DNA of 64,000 bases from the NCBI GenBank assembly GCA_037576215.1, contig JBANDB010000001.1:4154001-4218000 (forward strand). Reading direction: 5' to 3'. Within the stretch, counting starts at the first letter, position 1. Each line of letters opens with the position of its first letter. The notes under the pieces were generated by a model. That model had not been told where the DNA came from, ran no database searches, and saw only the letters and a list, made by a program, of their open reading frames with translations. A program made the position numbers and the translations under genes. This document shows positions 33,797-44,758 of the stretch, in pieces. Source of the stretch: Armillaria gallica (Eukaryota; Basidiomycota; Agaricomycetes; Agaricales; Physalacriaceae).

Positions 33797-35373
33797 TTAT
33801 ATGTTTCTTACAGTTGTATTATAATCTTGCCTTCGTTCTGTATAGCTGTTATCTTGACTTTTAGAATAGCAGGGATACAGCCGGCTAAAAGGAGTATCTG
33901 TATGTATTTTCTCTAGTACCATGCACTGCGTAGAGAGGCGAAGGAAGGGGAGATACAGGGGTTCAGATGCTACTCCACAATAGGTCGAAAAATAAACTAA
34001 AGTCTGGAGTACGATGATGATACAAAAGGATACTGACAAAAAAGACAACTTAGCCCAAAAAGACGGCTTGCCTGGTCGTGGATGCCATTGTGTCTTGTTC
34101 AACGGATACGACTTGATGCTCCGGTTGAGCCTCAATGTCCATTGCACAAGGGCTGAACTCTGAATGATAGATTCTTCAAGTTGAGAACTTGCTGTGCTGT
34201 GTGCTGAAGACATTTGGAAATGAAGTGAAGACACTGTACTTTCGTCACTGTCTTCTCTGGGGCATGTATGTCCTGCTGCTGCCCGACCAAGGAGAAGTGT
34301 GGGTGCAACTCCCTGTGTAAGGTGTAATCAGCGACAACGGGGTCGAGGGTCATGGACGCACCTTTGCAATGACAAATATGATATCAAAATAATACATTCT
34401 GAGATCATCGCGAATAATGAAAGCCAGTACTAGGATCAGAGATATTGAATAGAGAGCTGAGGATTCCACCAGTATTTCAATAAACCAGCGATAAACTCCC
34501 AGTCGACCCACTGCTCCACGCCTAACACCAGCCACAACCACAATGCGGTATATGATGAGCAAGGTGCAAGATAATGTTGTTGCCAGAATGAAGGATAGAA
34601 AGAGCATGGTGGATATGGTCACGGGTTTGGGTGCATTGATGTAACCATAATATTCTTCCACAGTTCTTGATACTGCATAAAAGGTTAGGTATTACTATGA
34701 AACTGAAAAGCGGAGATAGTAGCAGACACCATACCAGTTGCAGAAACTAGGGAAAATACTGGAAGCAGAACAACAAGCCAGCGTTGCCTCCAAACCATCC
34801 AGCAGCACCAAATCTAGGGTCAAAAGTTGAAATGGCAGTGAGTTGATGTGAATAATACCCTGGAAGCGGAATCGCACACACCGTATATAAGTCAGTGAGA
34901 ATAGTACTGATGGACGATGTGATACACATCACCCAATAGGCTGCTTCCGGGGACCTGCCATGAAGACTCAAATATACAGTCCAAAAACTTTGCCCATTTT
35001 TAATGAATGCGACACATATCCATGACCAGTTGGCAGCGAAATGGATGGTCATCAGAGCATGGAGGAGAATGATGGTGACGACCACGGCTTGTCGGATGGG
35101 CCGATATTTGTTGATGACTGCGCCATTCATTTCAGCTTGGGTGACATAATGGAGATGCTCCTGGCCCACATATACTCCACAAGGTGACCGCGAAAATGCC
35201 GGTGTATATGCCTAACATCAGGAAACATCTACATGTTGAGACACTGAACATCAGTGCTCACCATACAATAGTGCATAGAGAATTCCGGAGTTCAGCTGAG
35301 CATCAAGACGTTGAAATAATAAAGCTTTGAAGTCGTCGGTAAGATCTAATGGAATGTCTGTGCGAGTCGCCAT
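33797..35373 (-). CDS. Multi-pass membrane protein, fungal uncharacterised family
   Basis: A mushroom-specific membrane protein with about seven predicted spans; function unknown. The start MATRTDIPLDLTDDFKALLF runs to ALLYG and joins IYTGIFAVTLW (first span). Then come RQAVVVTIILLHALMTIHFA, NGQSFWTVYLSLHGRSPEAA, ISTILTDLYT and, across an intron, IWCCWMVWRQRWLVVLLP (spans 3-4), TMLFLSFILATTLSCTLLII (span 5) and LYSISLILVLAFIIRDDL (span 6-7). A cytosolic tail carries GIAPTLLVGRAAAGH, the usual ending of this family. Frames join in phase at several introns. The last stop is uncertain; 33797 is the end of the open tail frame. No lesion seen. Confidence 0.75.
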
Positions 35374-36051
35374 GGGAAAAGCAAGGACAATGAGGTAGCG
35401 GGTTATGAGAGTGATATATACTTGGGAACCCTCTTGTTATAGCCAGCACTGGACACACTCATTGGTTGCTGCAAAGACGATTATGGTATCTTGAAGTCGG
35501 ATCGGACTTTTATGTAACGGCTGTGGAGTCAAAAATTTAACGAGCCATCGACACTTACAATCATGATCCCGGAGATTCAAGTCCCGGGAAAGGTTTGGAG
35601 GCAAGGGCGTCACAAGTTGGAGATCCCAACGTATAGCCGTATATGTCGGGAAGGTTCACCCTAGAATGAGCGCATCTATCAGAAAGTTAGGGAGGTGAGC
35701 TTAAATCCCGATCTGTTCCAGACACTTTAGGAGTACTCGGTAAACCTTCGATGGGCAGTGTTGACTATACTGGTCAAATTCGACTTGGGACAAACAGTCC
35801 GCGGCGAAGTCCGAGTACGATTACCGAGTAATTTCAATAGGATTGCGTTATTGCTCATCCCGCCATCACACCCTCTGAATCCATTCGTGCGACCCGTGGT
35901 ATTCAATGATGTCAAACACTTCAGTCCCGACCCTTGAAATTCAACTTCTGCTGTCGAAGCATAAATATATCTGATAATACTAGTACTATGAATAATCTAC
36001 AATGAATGTGTAAAGTGACGATAAGCTTTCGATATTCAAGACTTCCTATTC
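35374..36051. other. Intergenic, no gene recognised
   Basis: About 680 bases between the 5' end of the membrane-protein gene and the 3' end of the dehydrogenase gene. No motif-bearing open frame, RNA gene or clear repeat. Confidence 0.5.
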
Positions 36052-37482
36052 CTACGGTCTGATAGCAATTTTCAGTGCGCCTCTGCTACTCATCTTATCT
36101 AACGCTGCCTGGAAGTCATCTAGTTGGAAAACATCTGTAACCATACCCTTGACTTTGACCTTGCCGCTATCGAGGTAAGCCACCGCTCGGGGGAAACAAT
36201 ATGTCTGCGAAAATGACCCAATGATCTAGAGAACCGACCTTAGATTAAACGAATCCACGAGCGTTCCGCAATAGTGCGCACCTTGATCTCGTCACCAAAG
36301 ATTTTTGATGGCGGCCAGTGCACTTGAGCTTTGTTTTCGTAGACCCCGTACAGCATCAATGTACCGCCTCTTCGGACATAATTAATACTTTCGTTGGCAA
36401 GCTTCTCCACCCCTGTCGCTTCCACGACAACGTCAAAGCCATAGGGATTATCATCTTTCAGCTTCTTCCACTGCGCTTCAGGATTCTGGCGATCAAGTTC
36501 GATGTACTTGTCACCTGCGTCAAGGCTTTTGGCGATGTCCATCTTGATACCCTTGTTGGCAGCAATAACAATTCGGGAGGCGCCGTTGAGCTTCAGCAAC
36601 TGAGCCAGAATCAAGCCAGTAGGTCCTGCCCCTAGAAGGAGAACCTCGACGCCGACTGGCGGTGCCAACTTGTCGAGGCCATGGATTGCGCATGCAGCAG
36701 GTTCAAGCAGGGTAGCTTCTTCGTCCGTGAGGTTTTTGATTTTGTACAGCTTCCTCTGTTGACTGGAAAGATAGTGAGAAGATGGTTCAACGTGATCAGA
36801 CATCACGTACTATACAATGTACTCCGCAAAGCCACCATCCTGAGTAACACCCCGTGCGTTGAAGTTCTCACACATGAGTGAATGTCCTCTTCGGCAATAG
36901 AAACAGTTCTCGCACTACAGTGTAACAGATTAAGTTTGGGCACTCTCAATGCAGTTGAAACGTACCGTGATGCCCACGTCTGCTACGCATCGATCCCCAA
37001 TGTCAAAGCCCTTGACGTTCTTGCCAAGCTCGACGACGGAACCAATAGCTTCATGTCCCGGGATAAGCTGGACAAGTCTCAGGCGGCAAATCTTGTCGGA
37101 TAAACTGGCTACGCACAGGGAACTTGGAGATAAACTCGCCTACGATACATTCAGCCAAAGGTCATATCAGCAATTTGTAGACGTACCATCATGAATGTGC
37201 GCATCCGTTCCGCACACACCTAAGTGACAGCCTTTATTAAATGACGTCAAAGGCTCAGGGTTGGCACATACCACAGCAGCTCACTATCGACGCCGTCAGC
37301 TACAGTTTGCTGGGAGCACGGTATGCGAAACGTACCTTTGAGCAACACATCATCGTCGCCGACTTTCGGTATAGGGACCTGCTTTATCTCAAAGTCTTGG
37401 GGCTGCCAGCGTCGCGCTCGTCAGACATCGGGCGCACAGGTACACTCGAAAGACATACCGCATTGTACCAAAGAGCTTTCAT
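36052..37482 (-). CDS. Zinc-dependent alcohol/polyol dehydrogenase (MDR family)
   Basis: Medium-chain dehydrogenase of the sorbitol/arabinitol dehydrogenase type, oxidising polyols or sugar alcohols with NAD(P). MKALWYNA splices in phase to [18 protein letters not shown]. The catalytic zinc Cys is in VCGTDAHIH and the next ligands in [20 protein letters not shown]. The structural zinc cysteines are in VGITCGHC and the following [12 protein letters not shown]. The Rossmann motif is [18 protein letters not shown]. Later blocks are [27 protein letters not shown] and, over an intron, [20 protein letters not shown] and [13 protein letters not shown] at the end. The frame is intact. Cytosolic; no signal peptide. 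Substrate not inferable. Confidence 0.87.
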
Positions 37483-37761
37483 CGTTCCTTCAGGCATTGT
37501 GGAAGATATTGAAATATCGAAGACGCACGGGAGGTTGGAGTGGGAGAGAAAATGCTGGATTCGCACGCCAAAGGGGAATTTATATCCCCTGTCCGCGTCT
37601 CACGTGCCTGATCTCCATGACGCCGGTCTTCAGCCGACGATAATGACGTCGGTATCCTTTTTGGGACTTTGCTGGTGTTTCCTAGCCTCGTTTCGCCTCT
37701 TCCAGCCTAGATCTGGGATAAGCTGCGATGCTCTGCATGCTACAATGGACGCCGGGTCATG

Positions 37762-38348
37762 TTAAATCCCTTTGAGCATATGGTGAGCGCTGGCGGGAAA
37801 ATTATTGATGTCCATCTGCAATATGCAATCAGCGTTACCATCGGCACGTGCGACTGCCAGGTAGCTGCTCGCCTTGTGTATTGCTAGTATTGTGGTCTCG
37901 AGACACGGTGATGAAGATCGGCCATGCAGCGCCTTGAGGGTTTCGGTTATCTTTCGTAATTTCAATTGCTGAAGCATCCGCGCCGAATTCAATACAAACT
38001 CCATTATCTCCGAATTTGCACAACATACGTCACTGTGGAATTCCAAAAACAATGGAAGATCACTAGTGCGATACGGACCGAAGCTAACTTGGCGTTCTCC
38101 AGTCATTCAAGGGTGGTGTGCTATATCATGCGGTCCAAGATGGGTGTCAGGCTCTTGATAGTATCAGGATCAGTCGTGTGCAGAAGGTATATGAAGTGCA
38201 GCTGATACGTTGTATAGAAAAGATGAATAGAGTTAACTTCATGGGGCTCGTCATTACCGGCAAGAAGAAGGATCCAGTGCCACATTGCCTCATACATAGA
38301 TAGATTTCGGGTACACGCAAACCGAGAAGGTATCCTCTGAGCACTCAA
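37762..38348 (-). CDS. Possible hypothetical gene or fragment
   Basis: Two open frames on this strand read protein-like: SMYEAMWHWILLLAGNDEPH, FYTTYQLHFIYLLHTTDPDT (38121-38348) and SFGPYRTSDLPLFLEFHSDV (37762-38106). They could be exons of one small protein of unknown function, or a fragment of a larger gene. They overlap the last codons of the glyoxal oxidase, which argues against an independent start at 38348. No domain recognised. Confidence 0.25.
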
Positions 38349-40855
38349 GAGGAGGCAGGAATTACAGCAGTGGCGACATTGCTGCCTTCGCCTTCAGTAG
38401 GTGGCGGCGGAGGGGCTACGAACGATGCAACGGAGGTTTTTAACATACTATCAATGCCAAGAATGAGGTCAACGGTAGCATTTGGACAAACTCTAACAAC
38501 TCACTTTGCCGCAGCATCCCCATCAGCTGGTGGTGAGGCTCCAGTCCCGATAATAGTCTTGTGTCCGAAGCTCGGTATTCCTTCATCCGTGACCACGTAG
38601 AGGTAGGCCGGTCCGGGTGGATATAGTCTAGCTGTAGGTGGCCCCGTGACGGTCAGAGTCTTACCATCGTCCGAGAGGGACGAGACGAGCTTAAGCAGAC
38701 GTTGATCCATGTGTACCCCGTGTGTAGCGAAACCCAGGTCCATCAAAGACACTGTGCGGCCATATGAGAAGGAACGAAGGGATGGGAATCTAGAAGCGCA
38801 CCGGAGACATTTGTTGCGGATGGAGGTAAATCAACAGTCAGGGTGAACTCTGCGTTGTAGTTCACTGTAGCAGGCAGGCCGGTATAGGTTGGACGAGGTT
38901 TAGACATGTAAGGAGGAGAATAGAACTCCAACCTAGTATAAAAAGAATGAAATGATCAGCGGTTGAATACATTAAGTTGATACACTATGAATACCTGTAT
39001 TCAGTAGGATACTTAGTAGTCGTTACATCGTTATTGGGGTTGGAACCCGCTGGCAGAATGCATACATATATGAGATCATGCACGAGCTGAGGAACCCAAT
39101 TTTTTCTTACCAAGCATGATCGTTCCATTGGGCGTCAAAGACGCAGTCGAGTGATAAAGCCTAGCAATACTCGTGGCGGGAATTCCCGCAGATGAAAACC
39201 GACTACTTGCTGGGGCAGACGGATCATAGACGACTGGGATAAATGCGGGGTTATCAGCATTGCTTTGACCAACACGATTGGCGACCTATGAATTCTTTCT
39301 TAGTCAAGTTGAAGGAAGGATTCTAAGGAGATTACGCCTACATTCCCATACCCCGCGACACCAGTTTGCGCCCCATTCACGATAACGACTCTCCCATCTG
39401 GGAGCAACACCAGTTCGGGCATGACTCTGGCCTGAGGCATACGCTCCACCTGCCATCCAGCGGCTATACCAGCTTCGTTCAGGACTAGCCGGGAACACTG
39501 AGCCGACGCGGGAGTCTGCGAAGAAATGCTCGTTGGAGACACACTATCAGAAACTGTCGACCCTCCGCATATCATCACTTCTGGGGTATAATTGTTCTCG
39601 GGAGTGAGAGGAAGAAGTGTGGCGCCTGCTGAGAAGGCGAACTTCGAAAGATGTGAAAAGGGTAGAAACAACGAGGGTATGTACTTACGTTACGCGAACA
39701 CCGTTGGGGATGCCTGGAAGCGCAGTTTCAGTGTTAGCTTGCCAGTTAAAGATCATCGCGTTCTGGTTCGCGGCAACAAAAATAGTGCCATCCGGAAGGT
39801 AGATCATGATGGGAAAGTGGTTCCCATTGAGAGTATTACGAAGGAACTGGCTAGGGATCTGAACTCCATTGTGTCCTGAGAGAGAGAGAGAGACAAGGTC
39901 AAGGAAGGGATGTCAATTCGATGATGGAGGCTTACCATTGATGTTCTTTGGTGGGAAGAACTCGTAGGTAGGATTGTTGATGGAGTTTGAGTTGATATAT
40001 CTACGTTGGCCAGTAAAAATCAAATAAAGTGAGGCATATGTGTGAATTAAGTACCCTCCGCCGACAGAACCCCTGGAAGACGGTGAAATTCAGTACTGTT
40101 GATGATGAAAAACTCAGGGTCCTACCCGTATACGATGATAGAACCATCCTCAATACGTATCTGTCAATATCATATATGCTTAGCAACCAGGAAACGCTGG
40201 AGAAATCAACTTACGGATGATGGGTACCACCTATTTGATGTCAAGTGAATGTGATTGGGGTCTTCGAAAACATCGCAGGTTTTATCATTGCATGGCGTGA
40301 ACATCCGGATGGCTTGCAAGCCATTAGCGCCTACATATGGCTTCATGAACATCGTATCAAAGATAGTGATACGTCCGTAGGTGCTACCGGTAATGACGAC
40401 GGGACTTCCACCAGAGTTGACCAAGGTGCCGTTTCCGAGGAAGCTACCAGTTGCGCACCAAGAGTTACTCAGAGGGTTCAAGGCGCGCACAGTAAGAGCG
40501 TTGAGATCAACTTCGACAGCCCATGCAACATGTCCGTTAACTGTAAGAGTATTGTGCTCCCTTTGAGATATTACGTCCTGAATGATCGATAAACGTCGTT
40601 AAGAAGGACGCTGACATACACTTTATCATAAATAATTGCGGTGGTTTCTGATACAATTGCAAGTTGCATCCCACTAACGCCAGTGGTTCTACAAAATGCA
40701 TTAGTCAAAGGTTTGGGTATAGAAAACCCACTTACCCTTGTTGGAGCAAAGTCCAGTTGCCCTCAGCGAAAGCGCGCCGCTCAATGGAATCATGACCGAG
40801 ACAGCCAAGGTAGAACGGTTAGAAGAACAGAGCACAAGTACAGCGCGCGGGCCAT
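38345..40855 (-). CDS. Glyoxal-oxidase-type copper radical oxidase (AA5_1)
   Basis: Secreted copper enzyme that oxidises aldehydes such as glyoxal and methylglyoxal and releases peroxide. MARALYLCSVLLTVLPWLS looks like a signal peptide. The mature part begins ERRAFAEGNWTLLQQ, then MRALNPLSNSWCATGSFLG (cross-link Cys), SNRWYPSS (cross-link Tyr), SAGATLLPLTPENNYTPEVM, ICGGSTVSD, ARLYHSTASLTPNGTIMLAG (axial Tyr and His) and FATHGVHMDQRLLKL (second His). The C-terminus is Pro/Ala-rich. The signal-peptide frame hits a stop at 40790-40792, while the mature frame is shifted and lacks an ATG; a 2-base loss, 1-base gain or unusual splice must lie near 40785-40800. The rest joins in frame through many introns. 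All catalytic residues are present. Confidence 0.8.
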
Positions 40856-40893
40856 CCTTTAGAGAGAAAACGATATTAAGAGCGTAATGTCAA

Positions 40894-40901
40894 TATATAT
40901 A
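40894..40901 (-). promoter_or_regulatory. TATA box of the glyoxal oxidase gene
   Basis: TATATATA lies about 39 bases before the ATG at 40855, and that ATG is the first one downstream on this strand. This supports 40855 as the start and makes the frame break just after the signal peptide harder to explain by a wrong start. Confidence 0.5.
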
Positions 40902-43900
40902 GTGGGCTGATCTCCTCATATTGCCATCCATGATTTTAAAGAACCACCGAGCGTCATTACGCCGCGATACAGAAAAGAACGGTGTGCGAAGACCATCGTG
41001 AGCAGAGAGAGAAACATGAGACCCAAGGTTACCTGACTACGAAGGACAAGTAGTAGGGTGACGGTCAAATATCAGCGCATAGGCTACGCCGCCGATCTGC
41101 CACATTTTGGAAAGGTCCTTACGGCAGGACTCATTCAGTTGAGGATGATGAATAATAGGGCAAGAACGCACAGCTGTCTGGATTTTTGCTGGTAAGTATA
41201 GCGCCTTCGCTATGAATACAACAGACGCTCATTGAACGTACTAGATACTCCATGACGGCAAATCCCTGTGGCGGACGAGTATTATTGCTTCATTGCTCCA
41301 CCCACAACTGATGGGCGCTGAACGGGTGATCAATGGCAGAAAATTACGAGACAGCCTTTTGCACGACATCCATCAGCCTATTAACGGAGGCGAGGTATTC
41401 TCGCGTAATAGGGCCTAAATAGAAAACGGGGGAGCAAAAATAACTCAGAGGCACCATCGGGAGGTTCACGTCAAGATCTAGACATAAGCGTGGTGAAGGT
41501 GAAAGATAGAAATGCAAATTCAAATCCAGTTCATGTAGCCGGTTGATTGCCGGTAATGGCAAACCCCGCATTTTGTGGTTAACCACCACTTGTTGAATGC
41601 CCTAGAACTTGAAGATGTAAAAAAAAATTGTATTGTCCAACCGAGGACTTTGATTCCAGCGAGCGTCGGATATTTGAACCTGGAAGACCTTGATAGTGCC
41701 TCATGCCCATCATGATGTGGCGCCAATTCTTCATTACCTTGCTGTACGTATCATGTCTGTTCTACATGCTCATCGGTTGATACCGACACCTTCGTAGGGT
41801 CTCCTGACTTCAAAGAGACACCTCAGCACGAGGACATCGAACCGAGGGCCGTCCTGGCGTGGAACTCCGCGGGTGAAGCGAATCATGTCGAGTCGTATAC
41901 CACAGTGAGTGCTCAAACTTCTGTCAATCGTGAGATAGAAATGTAATTCTACGCATGTCACTCGACATGGAAACGTGGATGACCTCTGCAGGAATAGACT
42001 AAGAGTCCGAGATGTCCTTGACCATTCTGTTCTGACTTACTGCACAGGGGTTTTGAATGTGGGAATGATCTGTTCGGTGCTTTCAAAGTGAGCGACATCG
42101 ACTTAAACAGATGATTTTGACGAGCCTCCTTAGAACCGTGATTTCGCTCAGTATGAGGTCCAATGTCGTCACTTTCACCGAGAGCTCCTTTCTGTGTGTA
42201 TTGCGTGTGTCTGACGCGGTCATAGCAAGCTACCAACTCCTTCCTCGTTTCTTTGCACTCGTTCTCCTGGCAGACCAATTCTAGGCTTGGCTAACGTTTC
42301 AAGGGCAGTTCGAACTGCACCTCTCTAGCTTCTCGCGCCGAATAGTGCGTACCATCCACACTTCCCCTAGTCGCTCCCTTTGTTCGACTTGTTGATACCT
42401 AAGGACGACGCTGACGGACGGCCTACTCTGACGCTGAGCCGTGCTCCTTCTGGTTGTCTGCTCAGCTCCGAGCTCCGAGCCAAGCATTTTCACACTACGA
42501 TGTCCTGGTAATATCTGCCTCCAAACTTCTATCTGATTGTAAGCCATTTCTAGGTCAGCGTTCATTCTTTGCAAAGCGACACCCCAGATTTGGGTGACTC
42601 CTCGCACTCCATTGTACAGTAAGCGTTCCGAGTCGTTGAATTGAATACATGCCAGCTGACAGCAGTTTCACTCAGGTTCCCGGCTGTGAGTGCCCTTTTC
42701 AATAGCATGCGGGTTCGAGCTTCTTGCATTTTGCCGTAGGTCCGTCGGCCACTCCCACGATACGCTCCTTGCGGAAAGAAGACGGCTATAGCGGCAAGCT
42801 CACGTATTGGATGGAATCTCTGACGTTGGCGCATCCACAACTTTGGCGCTGTAACTACCGTGCTTGACTTCGGCGGTGAAGGTGTGCCAGGAGCCAACTA
42901 TGTTGTTGCTGATGGTCCATTGGCCGACATTGTTTTTCATTTTGGCCCTGTGACTTTCAATACCAACCATTCGCACCTGTAGCCTGATGGTAGGAAATCT
43001 TAGCGGGCAGGGCAGACCTATGTTGATACGGTAAGAGCCTTTGCCTTATTTATTCCAGAAGGGTCTTTCTGGTTCGCTTCACGCAGTGCGTCACGAACTT
43101 TTGGAAGAGACGCGGGCTCTTTTAAAGACAGAATCCATTCCATCGACTTAAATCGTTTGATCCTAGGTGATTAAATATCGTAAGTCACCCAACGATCCTA
43201 TCTTTTTGGATGCATTATGGCTGACTAGGTTATGCGGCGTGTATTTCTCTCTGTTTCTGTGTTCGTGAGTGCCAGCTTATGGATTTCATCACAAAAGTCT
43301 GGCGGAAGCGGCCAGGAGACCTGAGACCAAGCTCCACAACCTCAAGGCTGCCAGATTCGAAACCGGAAGGTCCTAGTCACTGAGAATGTTGTTCGTTTTT
43401 CTACTACTGACTTTGACACACACCAAGTTAAGTTAAGCCATTTTAGCCTAGCCGGTCAGTGAAGCTAGTTGTTTTGATAGCTGTCTTCCTCTCACGATAC
43501 AATCGAAAATACTTGTATCATCCTTGAGTTCAGTGAGCACGAATGACTGCCTCCGGCGTAACGGAAGCAAGCCCGAATACAGGTAAGGAGACGAACATAG
43601 TATCCCACCACTACCTGCCTCTAACCCGCTATTGCGGTATTAACTGCCGGTTATTTACCACTCCATCAGAAGTATATTCTTATCGATCTATGAAGCCGCT
43701 CGTCTTTGTTTCCTTGGGCCATAATTTACGAATCAGGCACGACACTGCTGCGATTCCGAGTTGCCTGTTGGGTCGCGGAGAACTACTTTGCCCAATTGAG
43801 GATCCCAAAGTATACTTGCGCCTTTCCCGGTCGGACTTTTCTGCAACTTGCGGTACCTGGAGCGCGGTAACAGCATATGGAACGGTGATTTCGCTTGTTA

Positions 43901-44758
43901 TACATAATGACAGAAGTCTCAAGACAGCTTCGTGATCGATGTTTGATCATCGACGGCTGAATCTCGTGGATGTTCAATTACGTTCATACGTCGCCAATAT
44001 TTATCTCGGCAATGGGCATCTCCTTGTTCGTGCGAATCGATTATGTCCCCTCCAGTGAGTAACGTCTGATTTTGAGTGAAGTATTCTTATCATGGAAAAC
44101 GAGAAATTAATTAACCTCTTCGGATATCTGTCGGGATAAGTGAACAGGGCCCACACTGTTCGTGCACAGGAAGATTTCAAGCTCAACTCAATTCCAGTAT
44201 CAACAGGCAGAATTTAGGTATATTGTAATGTATTATATGAACTCATGTGTAACGCCAGATGATCCAAATCTCCGACTCTTATTCATATTCTAGAGTTTTG
44301 TTGTTTTGTTATCAACGAAGCCTGGACGAAGTAATGACTTCCTTCCAGTAGTTTGCATTGTGCTATCTGTCACCATCCGCTCACGGCCCCCCCGCCAGTC
44401 TGAGTATATAAGCTGTACTATGTGTTTTAGATAGAATTATTTCTCAGTAAGTATTGTTAGATAATTTGTTATTTTCCATATGTCTGTACTTTTTCCCTCC
44501 AGTTTAGCTTGTATCTCCCACTTTGGTGAGATTTTCGAATCGGGTCCGAGGTAGCCTTGTGGGCCGAATTTAAAATCATAGATGCTTGCGGTCTTCGTAT
44601 TATTATTAGTATACCGTGTAGTTCTGTTGATGGAAGCCACGTGATCGTATTCGCTCTATTCCTCCCACGGCTACCCACTTCCTTCATTCCGCCATTATCA
44701 CCACCACCAACATCATCGCCCTGGACTATTTCTGTTCTCAATTATCGATACTAGAGGC
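40902..44758. other. Gene-poor region of 3.9 kb
   Basis: No gene can be supported. Open frames at 41344-41589 (-), 41520-41726 (-), 42562-42897 (-) and 43543-43935 (+) lack recognisable domains and do not join into a plausible multi-exon gene. No terminal repeats, polymerase or transposase motif, rRNA or tRNA was noticed. A TATA-like agtatataag lies near 44400 without a gene that clearly follows it. The last 60 bases before 44759 are a pyrimidine-rich leader of MLH1. It may be old, eroded transposon sequence; that is a guess. Confidence 0.4.

Noticed and set aside
37762..38106. 114-codon minus-strand frame as an independent gene
   Set aside because: Kept only as a low-confidence fragment because it has no domain and no clear start or partner exon.
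39879..39894. Short GA microsatellite
   Set aside because: Only about eight units, inside an intron-like stretch of the glyoxal oxidase gene; ordinary simple repeat.
41344..41726. Possible two-exon minus-strand gene
   Set aside because: Frames overlap rather than abut at splice sites and show no motif; not supportable.
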